From Mixophyes australis (taxonomy: Eukaryota > Chordata > Amphibia > Anura > Limnodynastidae): a stretch of 64,000 bases of DNA. Under the pieces are notes generated by a model. The model did no database searches. It was given only the letters and a program-made list of their open reading frames with translations, and was not told the DNA's origin. Made by a program: the position numbers and the translations under genes. Below, one piece after another: positions 60,402-64,000 of this stretch; positions within the stretch are counted from its first letter, which is position 1, and each line of letters starts with the position of its first letter. Where the stretch lies: positions 138,319,229 through 138,383,228 of the forward strand of contig JAVHZZ010000004.1 of the NCBI GenBank assembly GCA_036250195.1, written 5' to 3'.

Positions 60402-63170
60402 CTCAGGGGAGGTCAGGCTAAGGACATTTAACTCCTCTCCAGATTTTTCTTTTAACCAAACGTGCTCCTTTCCGGTCCCCCTACATTGGTCCTCTGTATC
60501 CGTTCAGTCCTGTGCTCTACTAGACTCTGGTGCTGCCAGAAATTTCATTTCACTATCCATAGTGAAACAACTGCCGCTGCCTTCCGTGCCTCTGAAGAAA
60601 CCGATTGTGTTTACCGGTATTGATGGAGCTCCTCTGGTAAATTGCCATATTTACCACTGTACCAATGTACTCTCCCTACAGATAGGGGCCTTACATCGGG
60701 AAAAAAATTATTTTATCATTCTTCCACTGGCTACGAGTCCTATTGTTCTAGGCCTATCTTGGCTTCACCTGCATTCACCGCACTTGGATTGGCCTTCCTC
60801 TCAAATTCTGGCTTGGGGAACAGCCTGCTCAGGAAGATGCCTTACCCAAGTAAAACCGCTGAGGACTCTCCATGCCCTAGTGGACTCTACTATCTCCATG
60901 CTTCCCTCCCAATATTCGTTGTTTGCAGATGTCTTTAATAAAACATACACTGAACAACTACCTCCTCATCGGGCATGGAATTGCCCCATCGATCTATTAC
61001 CTGGGAAAATTCCTCCTAGAGGCAGAGTCTACCCTCTTTCCTTGCCTGAAACCGAGGCCACAGCTTTATACATCAAGGAGAATTTACAGCGGGGTTTTAT
61101 TAGGCCCTCCACTTCTCCAGCTGGAGCCGGTTTCTTCTTTGTGAAGAAAAATGATGGTACCCTGCGCCCTTGCATTGACTACAGAGGCCTAAGTTCCATT
61201 ACCATCAAAAACCGATATCCCATTCCATTAATAGCCGAGTTATTTGATCGTATCAAAAGTGCCCAAATTTTCACCAAATTGGACCTTCGTGGGGCCTATA
61301 ACCTCATCAGGATACAAGCCGGGGACGAGTGGAAGACAGCGTTCAACACAAGGGATGGCTACTACAAATACCTAGTGATGCCTTTTGGACTCTGTAATGC
61401 TCCAGCAGTGTTTCAGAGCTATGTCAATGAGATCTTCTCGCAATCTATTGTATTCCTTCATGGTGGTGTACCTTGACGACATCTTAATCTTCTCAAGGGA
61501 TCTCCAGTCTCATCGCCTGCATGTTGCAGAAGTCCTCTCTCGACTTCATAAGAACCAGTTGTATTGCAAACTGGAGAAATGTTCTTTCGAAGCTCCCAGG
61601 CTACCCTTTCTTGATTACATTGTCTCTGAATCAGGATTTCAGATGGATCCTGAGAAGGTTCGGGCTAACCTGGAATGGCATTGCCCTAACACTCTCAAGA
61701 CCATTCAACGATTTCTTGGATTTGCCAACTACTACAGACGCTTTATCTCGGGGTATTCTACCATCGTGGCCCCTTTAATTGCTCGCACTAGGAAAGGAGC
61801 CGAATCCATCATTGGTCACCAGAGGCTGTTGAGGCCTTCTCCTTCCTCAAGGAAGTCTTTTCCTCTGCTCCTATCCTAAAACAACCTGATTTGTCCCTCC
61901 CTTTTCTTCTTGAAGTTGATGCTTCTACCATTGGAGTTGGAGCTGTCCTGTCTCAGAGGTCCAGTCAAGGCAAATGTCATCCTTGTGCTTTTATTCTTGG
62001 AAATTTCTACCTGCTGAGAGGAACTACACCATAGATAACAAGGAGCTGCTAGCTATTAAATTAGCTTTATGCGAATGGCGCTATCTTCTGGAGAGGGCTC
62101 GTCACCCTGTCACAGTTTTTACAGATCATAAAAATCTTCTCTACCTCCAGTCTGCTCAGTGCCTAAATTCCCGTCAAGCACGGTGGTCATTGTTCTTCTC
62201 ACGTTTCGATCTTCATGTGACCTTCAAACCCGGGGCTTAAAAATAAAAAAGCCGATGCCTTGTCTCGAGCCTTTAAGAATGCTGAACCTGAGGATTTCCT
62301 TGAACGTCCCATCTTGGACCCTAAATGCCTCAAAGCGACTACGCTGTCTACTCCGCCTCCAGGGAAAACCTTTGTCCCCCCTATTTGCGAAAAAGACTTC
62401 TCACATGGTTCCATGCTTCACGTTTTTCTGGACATCTAGGGACTCGTAAGACCTGTGAATTGATTTCTCGCCAGTCCGGCCTAAATACCAGTCCGAAGTT
62501 AAAGAGTTTGTAGCCGCTAACGCTGTGTGCGCCCAACAAAAATCTTCTCATCAGCCTCCACTGTGTCTTCTCCATCCTCTTCCGTTGCCCACTAAACCAT
62601 GGACTCATATATCCATAGATTTCATCACGGACGTACCCACTAGCAAAAAATGTAGCACCATCTGGGTAGATGGCACATTTCTTCCCCTTGGTTGACTTAC
62701 CCTCTTCAGCAGTATTGGCACAACACTTCGTTAAAGAAATTTTTCCCTTACATGGCTGCCCCATGGAGATCATCTCTGACTGCGGAGTCCAATTCGTATC
62801 AAAATTCTGGAGATCTGTGTCATCTCCTGGGCATCCATCTAAAATTTTCCTCCTCTTACCATCCTCAAACCAACGGCCAAACTGAGAGGGTTAATCAAGA
62901 TCTGGAAACATTTCTCAGGATCTTCTCCTCCTCTGCTTATCAGGACAATTGGGTTGACATGTTGCCATGGGCCGAATTTGTTCACAATAACGCCTTTCAT
63001 GAATCCACCACTGCTACTCCGTTCTTTATTGTATATGGAGGACACCCTCTCATTCCAGAATGCTCAGCCCTACCACCCACCCAGGTCTCTGCAGTTAACT
63101 ATCTACATAAGGACTTTCTTTCTACATGGTCTCAGGTGCGAAGGGCGTTAAAGAACAGACTCCTCTGAGG
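60402..63170 (+). pseudogene. pol: Pol of element B, frameshifted and truncated
   Basis: Protease (LLDSGAARNFIS) and the front of reverse transcriptase (FTKLDLRGAYN, MPFGLCNAP) share one frame to 61,476. The YLDD motif (61,469-61,480) is in another frame, so there is an indel at about 61.44 kb. RNase H ([14 protein letters not shown]) and integrase (GHLGTRKT, ISDCGVQF, NGQTERVNQD) follow in further frames. The frame entering pol after the slippery site meets a TAA within about ten codons, another small indel. Homology stops near 63,165, inside integrase after the catalytic Glu; chromodomain, polypurine tract and 3' LTR are gone. Confidence 0.9.
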
Positions 63171-63623
63171 AGTGTTCTTGGGTGCGTTCCTCTGACCTCA
63201 AAGCACCCTTAATATTGAAGAAATATCAATGTACAATGCTTTGTAAAGTACATTGACCATGGGCGCATACTTACATTACCCCCTTAACAGCACCGATAAC
63301 AGCGTTGCGGATGTCAGTGACGTCATCAAGTCGCGGCGTGGTCTTCATTCATCGCAATTTTTTCCAGCCGGTTGCCACATCAGTCATCCTGGAGCCTCGT
63401 CTGGAAGGAGCCCTTCTGTGTGAAGATGTCGGGGTAAGTTTTGTCGGAATAATCAGCATCATTATTCTGTACCACACCCTGTAAGAGATCATCAATTTAC
63501 ACCTTTAGTACCTTGAATCAAGCTCCCAGAAAGAATAAATATGATTGAAAGGACGATGATGTGGCAATGTTTCTGCCTGCTTTTTACTGAATATATTGAT
63601 ATATTCTTAGTAAATCTCTGGGA
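63171..63623. other. Non-coding DNA downstream of truncated element B
   Basis: No gene was recognised. 'aatgtacaatgctttgtaaagtacatt' near 63,228-63,254 is an imperfect palindrome. TGACGTCA-like GTGACGTCATC at about 63,317 and GC-rich flanks could be the promoter part of another repeat, but nothing confirms it. Confidence 0.4.
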
Positions 63624-63631
63624 CTTGTGAG

Positions 63632-63844
63632 CAGGCGCGGGCTGACATCCGTCAGCCCGGGGGGCACACGCCGCACAGGCGGCCGCATCACATGACACGT
63701 GATTCGGCCGCGTCATCAATGACGCGCCCGCATCATGTGTCATGTGATGAGGCCGCCTGCGCGGCCGCAGCACATTGAAATTACTTCCGGGGTGCGGGCG
63801 GCCCTAACAGCCGTGATTCTGCCCCCCTGCCCATCCCGCCCCTG
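63632..63844. mobile_element. hAT-like palindromic MITE, 213 bp
   Basis: The left end is CAGGCGCGGGCTGACA; the right end read inward is CAGGGGCGGGATGGGC. Exact 8-bp duplications CTTGTGAG lie at 63,624-63,631 and 63,845-63,852. The interior is a long GC-rich palindrome around GCGGCCGCATCACATGACAC and its complement, rich in NotI-type GCGGCCGC and CACGTG. Confidence 0.88.
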
Positions 63845-63852
63845 CTTGTGAG

Positions 63853-64000
63853 ATCTTGGCTGAGAGGGGTCTAGCAGAGTGTGAGAGTCTTGTTGAGGGA
63901 GACAAAGAAATAGCAGATCATATTAATAATTAATTTTGTTCAGTATTCACCACAGAAAGAGAGGGGAAGGGGTCACAGAGAGAGAGAGAGAGACTGCAAA
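63853..64000. other. Non-coding DNA with (GA)n at the window edge
   Basis: Purine-rich; ends in a short (GA)n repeat at about 63,978-63,993. No gene. Confidence 0.45.

Overview
The window looks like vertebrate nuclear DNA, most likely amphibian. That is an inference from the mix of repeats: a Tf1/sushi-type chromodomain LTR retrotransposon, many hAT and PIF/Harbinger non-autonomous elements, a tRNA-derived SINE and L1- and L2/CR1-like LINE debris. Coding density is very low. There is no operon structure, no rRNA, no functional tRNA gene and no CRISPR array.

Layout. 1-36,125 is AT-rich with few ORFs. It reads as the large first intron of a minus-strand gene whose signal-peptide-encoding first exon lies in a CpG island at about 36.0-36.65 kb (coding part 36,126-36,237, ending at a consensus splice donor). 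This half holds scattered short elements: an hAT MITE with an 8-bp target duplication (183-542), an L2/CR1-like reverse transcriptase remnant abutting a tRNA-derived SINE (4.63-5.28 kb), two more SINE copies, a TIR element of about 0.95 kb (23.9-24.9 kb), a decayed L1-type LINE (28.6-29.9 kb), a PIF/Harbinger-like MITE (30.62-30.95 kb) and long (TA)n/(CA)n microsatellites.

From 37 kb to the end, upstream of that gene, the DNA is packed with transposons. The main item is a structurally complete, very young Ty3/gypsy chromovirus on the minus strand (39,441-44,997, 5-bp target duplication CTGAC, LTRs differing by one substitution and one 5-bp indel). It has an intact gag and an intact pol (protease, reverse transcriptase, RNase H, integrase, chromodomain). 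Gag and pol are joined by an in-register -1 frameshift site, GGGAAAC. There is no tRNA-type primer site. Instead, 10 nt just inside the 5' LTR are complementary to the predicted 5' end of the transcript, the signature of Tf1/sushi self-priming. Older relatives lie in nested order at 55.0-63.2 kb: LTR A, interrupted by a 1.9-kb hAT element, is followed by a gag remnant; that remnant is interrupted by element B (LTR, broken gag and pol, truncated in integrase). A related solo LTR with its 5-bp duplication is at 53,887-54,645.

Between these are several hAT-like non-autonomous elements whose 8-bp target duplications can be read directly (37.4-38.1, 38.78-38.93, 46.2-47.5, 48.6-51.0, 52.0-53.2, 55.5-57.4 and 63.6-63.8 kb). 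One contains a foldback element with a 10-bp duplication, and its sister copy keeps the empty site. No host gene other than the single exon could be supported.
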